Source of the DNA: Scleromitrula shiraiana
Lineage: Eukaryota > Ascomycota > Leotiomycetes > Helotiales > Sclerotiniaceae
Assembly (NCBI GenBank): GCA_028455995.1
Contig: JABELC010000001.1
Location: forward strand, 1,848,501-1,912,500
Reading direction: 5' to 3'
DNA length: 64,000 nucleotides
The position numbers and the translations under genes are program-made. Positions within the stretch are counted from its first letter, which is position 1; every line of letters begins with the position of its first letter. The notes beneath the pieces were generated by a model. It searched no databases and had not been told where the DNA came from. It saw nothing but the letters and a program-made list of their open reading frames with translations. This document shows, piece after piece, positions 12,273-23,700 of this stretch.

Positions 12273-12666
12273 GACCGGTTATGTGCATACAAGTTCAGTA
12301 GATAGCCAGTTTTCATCTAGTCTGAATTCATCATCAGTTGAAATACCCAATTTGAGATACCTGCAATTAATTTGTAACATTGAGACAATTTGTTATTTAT
12401 TTTCAAAATGTCCAAATAATTCTTTTAATTCATGTTCAGTTAAACAATGAACATTTTCCGAGCTCGATCGGAGCTATCGCATGCGATTGCCGAAGATGAC
12501 AGCTTTGTAGAAGACCAACATTACAAACAACATTACAAACCCCCGCCAATATGAGCAACAGCGTCTTTCTTTCTTGATTGTCATTGAGTACTATGAAATC
12601 ATGACCAAATATTTATTTACTACTTCAAGATCGAAGTAAATCTCTCAGCGTAGAGGTTCTGACAAG
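12273..12666. other. Intergenic spacer between tandem genes
   Basis: Short AT-rich spacer holding the 3' flank of the WD-repeat gene and the promoter of HRD3. Two near-identical ACATTACAAAC(A/C) units lie at about 12519-12541. Nothing else recognised. Confidence 0.45.
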
Positions 12667-15376
12667 ATGAAGCATTCGAGCCAACGGCTAATACTGCCGC
12701 TTTTCATACGTGGGTACTTATCTACAGTTTGAGAGCTCCTGGTTGACTAACTTTATGCCATCATAGTTTTCTGGCACTTTATATTCAAGCTATCTTATGC
12801 GCAAGTACATGGGGAGGGGTTAGAGAGCTCAATCACAGCGGAAGGAAGCCCGCAGCCATCCATTCAAGCACAACCATCCATAGCCCAGGAATCATTTCGA
12901 GAACCGAATGTGAGGAATACAGCTGGTGAGTGACGGATACGCAAGAATCAAGGTTGACCTCCGCTAACTGGAAAAGAGCATGAGTTAGTCAGTAAAGCCC
13001 TTCGTGGGCTCCATAAATACGAACAATCACATCCTCGAACTACACAAAGACCTACTGGAATTGTGCAAACATTAACTCAATATGTCCTTGCAAGCCTCCC
13101 AAGTTTATATTTCCAAGGGCCGCCATCGGATGGCAAAGCTCCAGGACACCACAAAGTACCGGCTCCTGTCGCAGAAGCTGTACAGCTTTTAGAGCAAGCC
13201 GCGCAAGTCAACAATTCGGATGCGATATTCTTACTAGCACAAATGAATTTCTATGGAAACTATTCATATCCAAAAGACTACTCCGAGGCATTCAAAAGAT
13301 ATCATCAACTCGCTTCATTGGACGGAAACAGCTCCGCGCAGCATCTGATTGGATTCATGTACGCAACTGGGATCGGAGGTGCTGTTGAGCAGGATCAAGC
13401 AAAATCTTTGTTATACCATACTTTTGCTGCGGAAGCGGGGGATGCCCGATCTGCGATGACTGTCGCCTTTCGCTATCATAGTGGAATAGGAATGACCAGA
13501 AACTGCGACACGGGTATCAAATATTACAGAAGTGTGGCGGACAAAGCAATTGACTGGTATCGTTCAGGACCGCCTGGAGGTATGGCGTACGTTCAGGATT
13601 CTTATCAACTCGCAGATAATGACGGTGGTGTCTATGGTGAAGGCGCAAGTTTTAGTAGCGCTGGGAATAATGCCAATCGAGGAGGGCCGGACGCACACTC
13701 TGCACTGGATGATGTTCTGGAATATTTGGACTTAATGTCTAGAAAAGGGGATTTCAAGGCGACATTCAGCCTAGGACGCATTCATTACGATGGACAAAGA
13801 GGACTAGCACGAAACATGAGGAGTGCCAAATGGTATTTTATGAAGGTTGCTAAATTGTATTGGACTAGAAATGGAGATATCATCGAGAGCGATAAACCTG
13901 GATTGGAGAAAATTGCTTCTAAATCTGCGGGCTATCTAGGACGAATGTTCTTAAGAGGGGAGGGCGTTGAGCAGAGTTATGAGAAGGCACTGACTTGGTT
14001 TAAGCGTGGTATTAAGAGTAGTGATGCTGGTTCTCAATACGGCATGGGATTGATGTACCTTCATGGATTGGGTGTCACTAAGAATTCAGTGCTGGCACAA
14101 CAGCTCTTCAAAGCCTCGGCCGACCAGGATTTTGCACCTGCTCAAGTTAGCTTAGGAGCCATGTATCTGGATCAAGGTACTGATAAAGACGTAAAAGTCG
14201 CTACTAAATATTTCGAGCTCGCTGCGCGATACGGTAATATTGAGGCGTATTATTATCTGGCCGAATTGATTGACCAAGGAGTTGGACAGGAACGGAGCTG
14301 CGGAACGGCAAACGCGTACTACAAGATCGTTGCCGAGAAAGCGGAGCCCCTCTTAACCTCTTTTGCAGAGGCGAATACTGCTTACGAGCAAGGAGACTAC
14401 GAATTGGCATTGATCGGCTATATGCACGCGGCAGAACAAGGCTTTGAGAAAGCCCAGTCGAATGTTGCTTATATGCTTGATCAACAGAAGTCGAAATTGC
14501 TTCTGCCTTCATGGTTTACTCTGACCCCCTCCAAACCAAGGTCCTCGTTGTTGCAGAATGCTGCACTTGCACTGATTTATTGGACTAGATCAGCTAAGCA
14601 GGCAAACACCGATTCTTTGGTCAAGATGGGCGACTACTATCTCAATGGTATTGGCACCCAAGCGGATATGGAAAAGGCCGTATCTTGCTACACAGCTGCA
14701 TCTGAATACCCCCAGAGTGCTCAAGCTTTATATAACTTGGGATGGATGCATGAGAATGGAATTGGTTTGGATCAAGACTTTCACCTTGCCAAGAGATATT
14801 ATGATCATGCATTGGAAACCAATGAAGAGGCATATCTACCAGTGACCCTTAGTCTATTCAAATTGCGGGTTAGAAGTGCATGGAATACTTTGACGCATGG
14901 TAGGGTCAACTCAATTATCGATGAGCCAGGTAAGTCATTCTATCTGTAAAAATACTCATGACAAGACTGCTAACACATATCCAGCACCACAAAAGCAATG
15001 GTCTTTATCAGAGTGGATTAGTAACTTCCTCCAAGACGATCATCCCTACTATGCCGATGCCGATTACGACGATAACTACATGTCAGCCGATGATCCCATG
15101 CCAGGAGGCGACGCAGATGGTCTCTATGATGATCTCATGGACGATGGCTTGGAGACATTGATTATCATTACATTAGCTACCGCTTTAGTGTTCTTGATAA
15201 TTTATAGACAGCGAAGACAGGAGGGTCACCGAAGAGGAGATGAAAATGCTCCTGGGGGACAGAACGGACAGGTTGGAGCGGGTGCTGCTGCACAGGGACA
15301 GCAGGATAGAGGGTTATTTCCGCAGCCTGGAGAGCCGGGTTTTAACGATTGGGTGGCGGGTGGAGTTGGTCATTGA
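12667..15376 (+). CDS. HRD3: Hrd3/Sel1L: ER-associated degradation ubiquitin-ligase subunit
   Basis: Four exons (12667-12709, 12767-12925, 12977-14929 and 14985-15376) encode 848 aa. The N-terminus is a hydrophobic signal sequence (LILPLFILFWHFIFKLSYA). Many Sel1-like tetratricopeptide repeats follow, for example QHLIGFMYATGIGG, GYLGRMFLRGEGV, YGMGLMYLHGLGV, YYLAELIDQGVG, VKMGDYYLNGIG and YNLGWMHENGIGL. A single C-terminal membrane helix (LETLIIITLATALVFLIIYR) is followed by a Gln/Gly-rich cytosolic tail. This is the layout of Hrd3, the lumenal substrate receptor that stabilises the Hrd1 RING ligase in the ER membrane. The start was chosen because it gives a signal peptide. Confidence 0.92.
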
Positions 15377-16021
15377 TATTATGAGCGTTTATTGGTGGGT
15401 GTAAGTGGATATCAAATGGAATTGGATGGGGTGGTGTGGAATGAGGAATACTCATTTTGAACTGTATCTATCTACAGCGAATAGTGTACGAAATGGAGTA
15501 CAAATGAACAAGTATGAATCATAAACGTTCTCTAGGTCTTGACATTTTGGCACGCGAGTATAACTCATATCATTCACTATCTTCAAGTTGAAGAAGCAAA
15601 ATACTATAATGTTTGAGTTCAAGTTAGACAATTTGGTATTCTTATTGTTTGAACTCAAGTTGGACAAATTCAGGTTTTGGTTTTCCAATACTAAATTAAA
15701 CTATGTATTGTAATATGATAATTCGCTACTTTCAAATTCGCGCACACATATGTTTCGCATGCTTCTGAATCCGATCTCGGTGTCGTATACTGTATGGCTG
15801 GCATTGTTGTTAGCTTGAGTGATAAGGATACAAATAGGGACGAATACTTACTCATTGCGCAAGAAAGTATTTGCAAAGGTGGTTGACATCGGGGTGTCTC
15901 GGTAGGGCCGAGTTAGGTGTTGCGCGTAGTACTTTACGCAAATCGAAGGCGGCCTTGCGACGACGTTGATGTAAAGAGAGGAGATCTTATGGCCTTTCTA
16001 TCGCTGTGATGATGATGGGAG
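15377..16021. other. Convergent intergenic region
   Basis: Lies between HRD3 and the broken metallophosphoesterase gene. An imperfect direct repeat of about 25 bases with core TGTTTGARYTCAAGTTRGACAA occurs at about 15609-15633 and 15646-15671. On the minus strand, short coding-like pieces flank a possible intron near 15850 (a donor GTAAGT), but I recognise no protein. Confidence 0.4.
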
Positions 16022-16965
16022 TCATAGATCGATAAGCCAGGGAGAGTTGACGGGTTTGTATCTTTCATCCATGATAGCAGCGTTGACCATCAAAGTCTCC
16101 TTTCTGTATTTGACCGGGACGCTCATAGCCTGAGGGTAAGGATTAATTTGGTCCTCCTCTCGTCTCATACCATCCCCCTTCCACACAATTTTATTGGCAC
16201 CGTATCCTTCATGAATGTGTCCAAGACAATGCATCAAAGGCTTTGCGCGTTGGGTAGCTCGAAGAAGATTGGTGCAGCCCTGATGCCCTTGCTCGCATTT
16301 ATCTCGAATTCCTTTGGGTGGTCCATGGGTCATCACAATATCTACCCCAGGGAGGCTCGGTATGGGATTCTCGGCAATCGACGTGACTCCTTTGGCAGCC
16401 TCCTTGGGTCTATTGAAACGGTCCTCGTTGCGCTTGTAAGGAAATGCCCAGCCACAGAATCCCGGCTGATAGGCACAGACATAGATCGTGAATTTGCCTG
16501 CGTTCGTAAGCTCGAATGAATGCGTTCCCTTCAAGATAAGTCACGCCGGCCTGCTTTGCCAATGGTCCTTTCATGATCTCCATCGCATGCAGATGCTCTT
16601 CGGGGTCGTCATCTTCATCTAGATTATTCTTCCAGAACTCTCCATCGAGCGACAAATCATGGTTTCCGGCGGTTACAAGCTTTAATTATGCGTCGATACC
16701 ACCAAGCATCTTCAAAAACTTCTTGTAAGAAGAGAGGCCTCCGCACATTGTTAAGTCGCCGCACTAAAACACCGGGCATCCATCGTTAGAAATGTAATTG
16801 CTTATTACCAAGCTAGATAATCAAAGGATTTTGAACAATTACATGGAGGAGAACATCGGCTTTTGGGGCAGGCAGCTGCAACCTGCTAGTAGGATGATCA
16901 GCAAACTCGAAATTGTGTGTGTCGGACATCACAAGGTATCTTGTTGATATGGTGCTCGTCGTCAT
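16022..16965 (-). pseudogene. Calcineurin-like metallophosphoesterase, disabled
   Basis: Homology runs through the whole stretch on the minus strand: ATG at 16965, exon 16843-16965 with YLVMSDTHN, an intron 16764-16842, then HCGDLTMCGG, VTAGNHD, DIVMTHGPP and the terminal GHIHEGYG. Together these are the metal-binding motifs of cytosolic calcineurin-like phosphoesterases (D-x-H, GD, GNHD, GHxH). Two lesions break it. A TAA stop (16686-16688) sits just before LKLVTAGNHD, where Glu would be expected. A frameshift near 16527-16535 falls where a glycine-threonine-histidine segment continues in another frame, as if about two bases were lost. Both motif halves remain readable, so decay is recent. 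Sequencing error could explain one lesion but hardly both. Confidence 0.8.
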
Positions 16966-17852
16966 CTTGACTGGTTATAATTAATGGAATGAAGATATAT
17001 ATTGGTAGAGCTTAATTGTTCAAGTTAAGATGGGAAAGAGATTTCAATGAAAATGTCAAAATGGGCATGAGCAATGAAGGAATTCTATTTTCTGTGGGAA
17101 ACATTTCTACCTATATCAAATATAGTCCAACTAGTATAGTATGATGTAGCTTTCTAGTGTTACACTATAGGTAAAGTCCACTACCCCAAGCTGGTAGATT
17201 TTAGTCTATATGACGTAAATCATACGAGCTAATCCATTTCTGAATGTCAATTCGAATATAGATATCTGAATTTTTATGTAAAATATAGATATTAAAACAA
17301 TTTTGGATTAATTTAGCTGTAGATGTCTATATAAAATATAAACATTCACAATATATATATATATACATGGTGACTGTGCATCAACTTAACGGACGTTCAA
17401 AATCACAATAACTCGATAAACATTATTCAAAACTATTTATACACTTCATAGACCTTGTTCAATGTCTGAGATAAATGCGTAATTTACATCAAACTAGATC
17501 TCAAAAGAAGTTGTACGATAATGAGCAAAAAGAATAATTGCTATGTATAAGAAATCTCATTGTAATGAGGTTCTTAGATGACCAACCCCTTAAATCTAGA
17601 GCTACACTACCGATACTCGGCAAAAGTAAAAAAGTGGCGAACTGACGCTTCCCCAGATTTTTCTGTGGTCTGTGGATTTCCAAAGTTCTCGAGTCCACCG
17701 CTACCCATCTAGTTAACTCTTTCCAGGACATGGATAAGATAAAACACCATTCACCAAACCTCATGGAATGCTTTACAACTTTTTACTCAAATGACTTACA
17801 TATCAATAGTACTAACCTCTGATAAAATTACAATTGATCAGAATTGATCAGA
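16966..17852. other. AT-rich intergenic region
   Basis: Very AT-rich, with a TA dinucleotide run at about 17352-17366 and related motifs around TAAAATATAGATAT. The repeated TTGATCAGAA just before the SFR1 start (about 17833-17854) is a short direct duplication. No gene recognised. Confidence 0.5.
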
Positions 17853-18831
17853 ATGTCCACTCCAGCCGCCAAACGTCGTCGAATTGAGGCCGCGCACACA
17901 ACTCTTCAGAAACCCTTCCGTTCACCTTTCAAAACACCTTTTAAATCGCCTCTGATCAACAGAGTTCCTAACAATACACCTGCCTCTGCAGCATCAAAAA
18001 CCGCCAATGCTACTCCCTCCGCGACCTCAATTTCGACTCCTCTCACCTTTAAAACCCCAAACCTTCCACCTGCGACTGTAACTCCGATCAGAACAGGAAC
18101 TCGCGCAAAGAAATCGTTTACTTCTCCCGTTTCGACGGCAGCACTCAATGCAGATCCGGATGTTGCACCGCTATTAAAAAAGCAGAGAGAACTGGAGAAG
18201 GAATTGAGGGAACTCAAAGAAGAATTGGAGGTTGCAGAACAGGCAAGAAAAATTGAGCAAGAGAGTGAGAGGAAATGCGCGGGTGGAGAGATTGATGAGG
18301 AATTGGTAGTGTTGTGTGGGAAGTGGAGAGGAGCAAGTAGGCTGGCGGCAGAGGAGTTGTTTGGGAAGGTTAGGGACAGGGTTAATAGGTATGTGGCAAT
18401 CACTGAGGAGATTCCGAATCCGAACAAGACATTAACATGTTTGATGAAATAGGATGGGCGGACCTAGAGCCTGGAAGGAAATGCAGAAGAAACAGCAGGA
18501 ATTTCAGAATACATGGCAACAGGATGAGGTAGTTAACAACGACAACGATGAAGAGGATGAAGACTTGGAAAGAAAGGATGTTGAGAAGAGAGATGTCTAT
18601 GCGGAGTATGGTATTGACCCAGAGACAGAGAATGAGAAAGCGCAAAGAAATCCTGGTTTAGGTGATACGGGAGAGAATCCTGGAGAAGAAGATGTAAGAT
18701 CAGTATATATACTAGTGAATCCTTTTACTAATGCCAAATAGGAGTTTACAATGGCTATGATGCTCAGAACATTGAATGTCGATTTAGCGGTTATTGGCTA
18801 CGACAGGGAGCAACAGAGATGGATTGACTAA
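17853..18831 (+). CDS. SFR1: Sfr1/Mei5-like recombination accessory protein
   Basis: Three exons (17853-18388, 18453-18693 and 18742-18831) give 288 aa. The N-terminus has repeated FRSPFKTPFKSPLINR elements, the DNA-binding motif class of Sfr1. A coiled coil follows (KKQRELEKELRELKEELE). The C-terminal domain shows GPRAWKEMQ and the closing signature FTMAMMLRTLNVDLAVIGYD. Sfr1 pairs with Swi5 to stabilise Rad51 and Dmc1 filaments in homologous recombination. The ATG at 17853 (MSTPAAKRRR) is preferred. The intron 18389-18452 removes an in-frame stop and restores VNRMGGPRAW. Confidence 0.85.
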
Positions 18832-19441
18832 TTAATCGGGGGCGACATATAGTATAATTGCAACCTATTGCTGACCGTAATCAGAATTGTTATTTCGGGA
18901 TTCACTGTAAAGAACCATTTCACTATCATCTGCATATAGAATACACAGATTAGCTAAATATATACCAATTTGCCAGCTGCCATATAGGTTGATCATGTCA
19001 GCGAACCTAAAGCTGGCTCTTTGCTATTTTGAAGACACATTAGATTCTCAATTGGCAATTTTTGAGTGAATCTCTGCGAGGTTCGATACCTAGTAAGGTC
19101 GGTGGCCTGCATAATTCACCATGATTTTCTACACATAGTGAATATTGACTCTTGCATTCTACTTCCCGTACCTAATGGAGAACTACTGTATAGTTACAGT
19201 AACAACAAAGTTTACTTCCTATGTCCAGTATTTTCAAGTCTCCCGTAATTTGTTTGCATAAATTCGAGCAAGATTTCTTCCTCACAGCTCTTCTCTCAAC
19301 TTCTAACATTACATACAACATCAAAATCATTACCAAGTCATCATCAAGACTTCTTTCTCACAGCTCTTCTCAAGTTCTACCATTAAATACGACATCAAAA
19401 TCATTACCAAGTCATCGATCTGCTATACAGGATCATTCAAC
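18832..19441. other. Intergenic region upstream of the 2EXR gene
   Basis: AT-rich region between tandem plus-strand genes. Its last 170 bases contain a direct duplication described separately. No other gene or RNA is convincing; a GGTTCGATACC string near 19080 resembles a tRNA B box but has no cloverleaf around it. Confidence 0.45.
19272..19415. repeat. Tandem direct duplication in the presumed 5' UTR
   Basis: Two imperfect copies of a unit of about 76 bases lie head to tail. Each contains CTCACAGCTCTTCTC, then an ATTA-ATAC-ACATCAAAATC core and ATTACCAAGTCATC. The second copy is two bases shorter and ends about 25 bases before the start codon of the 2EXR gene. Confidence 0.8.
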
Positions 19442-20266
19442 ATGGTAACTACTCGCAGCATGAACAGCTTTTCGACTTTTCACCAATTCAGATTCCTCCC
19501 AACCGAGATTCGGTTGATGATCTGGCGCTTCTCAGTGCCGTCTCGTACTGTGGAAATTTGGAGTGTTAGAACTCATGTACCATGCAAGGAAAATAACTTC
19601 AACTTAACTTGTCCAAATAGGACGAGGGGGGGTAATGTGTGCTCGCATGATGAGGTAGAGCGAGTCTTTATATCCCCTATTCAACGGGTAAACTTATTTG
19701 AAATCTGTTTTGAATCCAGGCAATGTGCCATTGAAGATGGCATTATCAAGATGAATGCCGATGCCGAACTTTCGCATGATTCTTCCAATTGGTTGGTTCG
19801 GGGTGTGACAGCAAAGTCACGGAGTAGACACCTTCGACATTCCACAACGGGAAAAGTCTTCGAAGCTATGAACAATGAAGGGAGGGTCAGTTGTGTTGTT
19901 GATCCGAAATCAGACACCTTTCGTCTGGCATGGGGTGATCGATGTGGACCTTCTGAGTTAGAACTCATGGTGAATCGACTTGATCTCGGGATTCGTTCAC
20001 GCATCCGATACCTAAGCATCGACCATATGACATGGAATAGTTTCTCGCATTATGGATTGCGAAATTTAGTTCAATTTCCCTCACTAGCCAGAATAGACGT
20101 TACGATCGTAGACGAAGACTGTGTATCGGAATGCATAGAAGATCACGAAGAGAAGATTGAGACATTCTTCGACTTGCAACTCAAAAACCCGGGCTGGACT
20201 CCAGAACTTGTATTCGTCCATGAACCACATGGGCCTAGTGAGAAATCTGGCTGCAAGTTTGAGTGA
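19442..20266 (+). CDS. 2EXR-domain protein
   Basis: A single 274-aa open frame. The N-terminal STFHQFRFLPTEIRLMIWRFS is the hallmark of the 2EXR domain, a fungal F-box-like module common in expanded, rapidly changing gene families; RTVEIW and a later FESRQCA, in place of the usual ESR, continue it. Function is unknown. The gene is intronless and sits next to the polyketide synthase but shows no link to it. After the stop, another frame remains open for about 40 codons with a plausible composition, so the true C-terminus might once have been longer. Confidence 0.75.
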   Translation: MVTTRSMNSFSTFHQFRFLPTEIRLMIWRFSVPSRTVEIWSVRTHVPCKENNFNLTCPNRTRGGNVCSHDEVERVFISPIQRVNLFEICFESRQCAIEDGIIKMNADAELSHDSSNWLVRGVTAKSRSRHLRHSTTGKVFEAMNNEGRVSCVVDPKSDTFRLAWGDRCGPSELELMVNRLDLGIRSRIRYLSIDHMTWNSFSHYGLRNLVQFPSLARIDVTIVDEDCVSECIEDHEEKIETFFDLQLKNPGWTPELVFVHEPHGPSEKSGCKFE

Positions 20267-20755
20267 TCTTCGCTCAAAATTAGACCGAACAGTGGTGGAT
20301 TCTTTCTACTTAGAGTATGCATGTTCGCGACAAGTTGTTTTGGCTTGCAAGATACCAATCTGCATAGGTTATGAAACAATATTTCGGTCCAAATGATTTC
20401 ACAGTATATCGTGGGAATTGGGAGGAACTAGGAGAAACTTAAGACAGGAAATTCAAGCAGCTCTCTTTCATCTATGGTGTTATGAACGGATCTTTTTCTA
20501 TTGGCTCTATAGCAGACTACAGTATTATTATACAGTATTATTATTTGTTTTTCGCACTTCTTGTTCATACATAGAATTATATTTAGCACATAGAAATGAC
20601 AAAGAATTGAGTTTTCAAAACAAAATTTCGTAAATCGTTTAATAGTATTAAAAAAGGCAATCAATGTGTGATTATAACTAAACCATATTTATCCCTAAAC
20701 ACTTTCGCAAACAGGCAAATCATAGTAACACCGCCCATAACAATTTCATATCATC
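20267..20755. other. Convergent intergenic region beside the PKS
   Basis: 3' flanks of the 2EXR gene and of the polyketide synthase. AT-rich; I recognise nothing coding beyond the short open extension noted for the 2EXR frame. Confidence 0.5.
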
Positions 20756-23700
20756 TTAATCCTGCTTCTCTACTCTCCACTTACTATTTTTCGCAACCGT
20801 AACACCAATACTATTAAACGTAGCCCCATTCATCGTCTCAAAGATCCCCACATCTGCCGCAAACTCCCTTGCAAACCAACTTCTCAACTCAACTGAAAGC
20901 AGCGAGTCAACTCCATATGCCATCAGCGGCTGCCATAAATCAACTTTCTTATTGCTCATTGAAGGTAAATTGCGTGAGAGTTTCTTGACTAATTCGGATG
21001 TCACGATTGCTCCTGCATCCGCAATATTTGGCGCTGAGATAAATTGCTGTTTAAAGTCATTGCTATTTGAGTGGATTTGGGCTGATAACAATGTATCGGG
21101 ATTGGTGTCTTGGATGTGCATACTACGGAACAGAGGTGACGAGAGACGGGAGTCTGTGAGAAGATCATCTAACGACATCTTTGGGGGTCGTGCAAGACCA
21201 AAGATTATTTGACTATCGGTTTGGGTCAATTTTATGGAAGAATCGCAGCAGTGTTCCAATAGAGCGAAAAGATCTTGTTGTGTCAAGGGATGAAAATAGC
21301 CCGATTCTAAAAGCCGTTTTGAAACTTCCTCGTTCTCACTCACGTATCCTTCGAAGATCATAGCGCCGAGGTCGATGGATATACCATGTTCACCTTTCGA
21401 TACTCGATACCGAGCAAGTGCATCTTGATAGGTATTTCCAGCAGCATAGTTTGCCTGCCCAACTTGACCCAGAATTCCACAATTTGAGGATAACATAATA
21501 AAGAAATCTAGCCCTGAAGGTAGGAGTTCGTGTAGATTCCATGTTCCGTTTACTTTGGGGTGTATTGCGCCTCTCCAGTCCTCGAATGTCATATTTTCAA
21601 ACAAAGAATCCTATCAATAATTAGCTGATTTTAGGACAAGTTAAGAAGGCTTAACTTACTCGTAGAACCATAGCGGCTTGAATACATCCACCAATGGGCG
21701 GTAAATCTATGGCACATTCTGCCAAGATAGTCTTTACTAGCTTGTTATTTGCAATATCGCACGCAGGCGCTTTTACGACTGCACCCTTTCCCCGTAAATC
21801 TCTTACCAAATCATGAGCACCACTTGTTTTCGGCCCGGATCGAGAAAGCAAAAGTAGGAAACGAGCTCCTCGATCAACCATCCAGCGTGCAATACTCCTC
21901 CCAAGACCACCCAACCCACCTGCAATAACATAAGTCTTATTTGTATCAAACAATGCTTTAGAGTTCCTATTAGAGATTACCTGCATAAAGCTATTAGAAC
22001 TGTATATATCCTGGAGTTTTGAAAGTACCAAAATACCTTAACTAAACTCTCCAGCTTCATTTCCAAGACAACTTTTCCCGAACTCTTTCCACTCTGTAAA
22101 AGCCTAAATGCGGATTCAGCTTCAGATATTGGATAGACCTGTAGCGGAGAAACAAGTTTCAGTTTATTGTCCAACCACAAGGTTTCGAGAGCTTTTGTTG
22201 CGTCGTCAAGTCGATCAGGTCGTTCAGTGACCAGAGTTGATAAATCAAAAGCGGAGAAGGTAACATTCTTCAAGAATTGCTGCATCGGTAGATTATTATT
22301 TGCAATAATATCTGACTTTCCTATTTCCAGGAATCTTCCATACGGCGCGAGACATTCCCAAGAAGCTAGTAAACCATTTCCGGACAGGGAATTGAGTACG
22401 ATATCTACTCCATTCTTTGTAGCTCGTTTAATGTGCTTAGAGAACTCGACATCCCGACTAGAAAAAATGTGATCATCTGGAATCTTGTATTGATCGATAA
22501 GAAGTTGTCTTTTCTCGTCTGTCCCGACAGTTGCATAGATTTCGGATATTCCAAAGTATCTAGATATTTGAATAGCAGCTTGTCCTGTTGCTCCAGCAGC
22601 AGAATGGATTAAAATTGATTCCCCACTTCGAATCCTTGCAGGTTCGAGAGTGCTGTAAGCTGTGTAGAAAGCTACTGGGAACGATGCCGCTTCAGTAAAT
22701 GACATTAATTCTGGAATTTCCAACGCACAATGACGATTTATGCGAACATAGCTCCTGGATGAACTTGGAGCAAGTCCACATATTCGTTGCCCAAGCTGGA
22801 AGTTGCAATTTGTGCCGACTTGTGTTACTACTCCGGCACATTCTAAGCCGAAGTATTCACCGTTTAATTTTCCCAATGCGGTTAATATATCCCTGAATAT
22901 TAATCCTGAGGCTTTTACACAGATTTCTATCTCGTCTGCTGCCAAGGGGCTAGGATTCCGCTCGCTCTCGGTGAAGTATATTGTGTCTAGAAGTCCTGGA
23001 GATTCTACTTTCATCTCTAGCAGTGGGCTCTCATCAAATCTCTGGATTCTTGACAGTATAGGGGATGAATATTCCTGAATTCGTTGGCTTAAATCATCAT
23101 CAGTTGTAATTCGGCCCACTTCGAGTATCCCATCTGATTCCACAAATGCTGTCTCATAACTGCCGTTTACGGATGCCCATGGGGTGCGTTTAATGATATC
23201 GTAGAGACAGCGAGCCTGGTGTTGTGAAAGTAGACTTTCCTTGATCTCAAAGGCTACAGTTACCAAGACTAACTTGCTACTTTCTCCTCGTATAACCCTT
23301 GCTAGACCATCAATCATTCCAGCATTAGGGTTAAAGGAGGAATCGGTCAACCATATAGCCCCCTTCGCAAACTGGAGAATGTTTTGTAGCATTTGGAAGC
23401 CATTAGCAGAGATGTTTCTCAAAAATGAATGCATCAGCTCGAGAAGAAATATATAAACTGTTCCCTCAGCTGCGTGACAAGATTCTGCTGCAATTTGCAG
23501 CGAGACTATTTTATCTATCATCAGACCGAAAGACTCTAGGTGAGATCTAGTGCTGACGGCAAATTGCGAATCAACGTCTGCTTCGTCGCTGACAACGAGC
23601 ATAAACTGTAATTTCAGATCGTCTGCCTTTATATACGAAGGCTTATCCATAGTTGCAGTCGAAATGATCACAGACATTTGATGACAATCATCATCTTGAA

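Noticed and set aside
17906..18427. 173-codon minus-strand frame over SFR1
   Set aside because: It is antisense to a better-supported Sfr1 gene and shows no motif.
19070..19110. tRNA-like B-box string (GGTTCGATACC)
   Set aside because: No A box, acceptor stem or cloverleaf pairing could be found around it.
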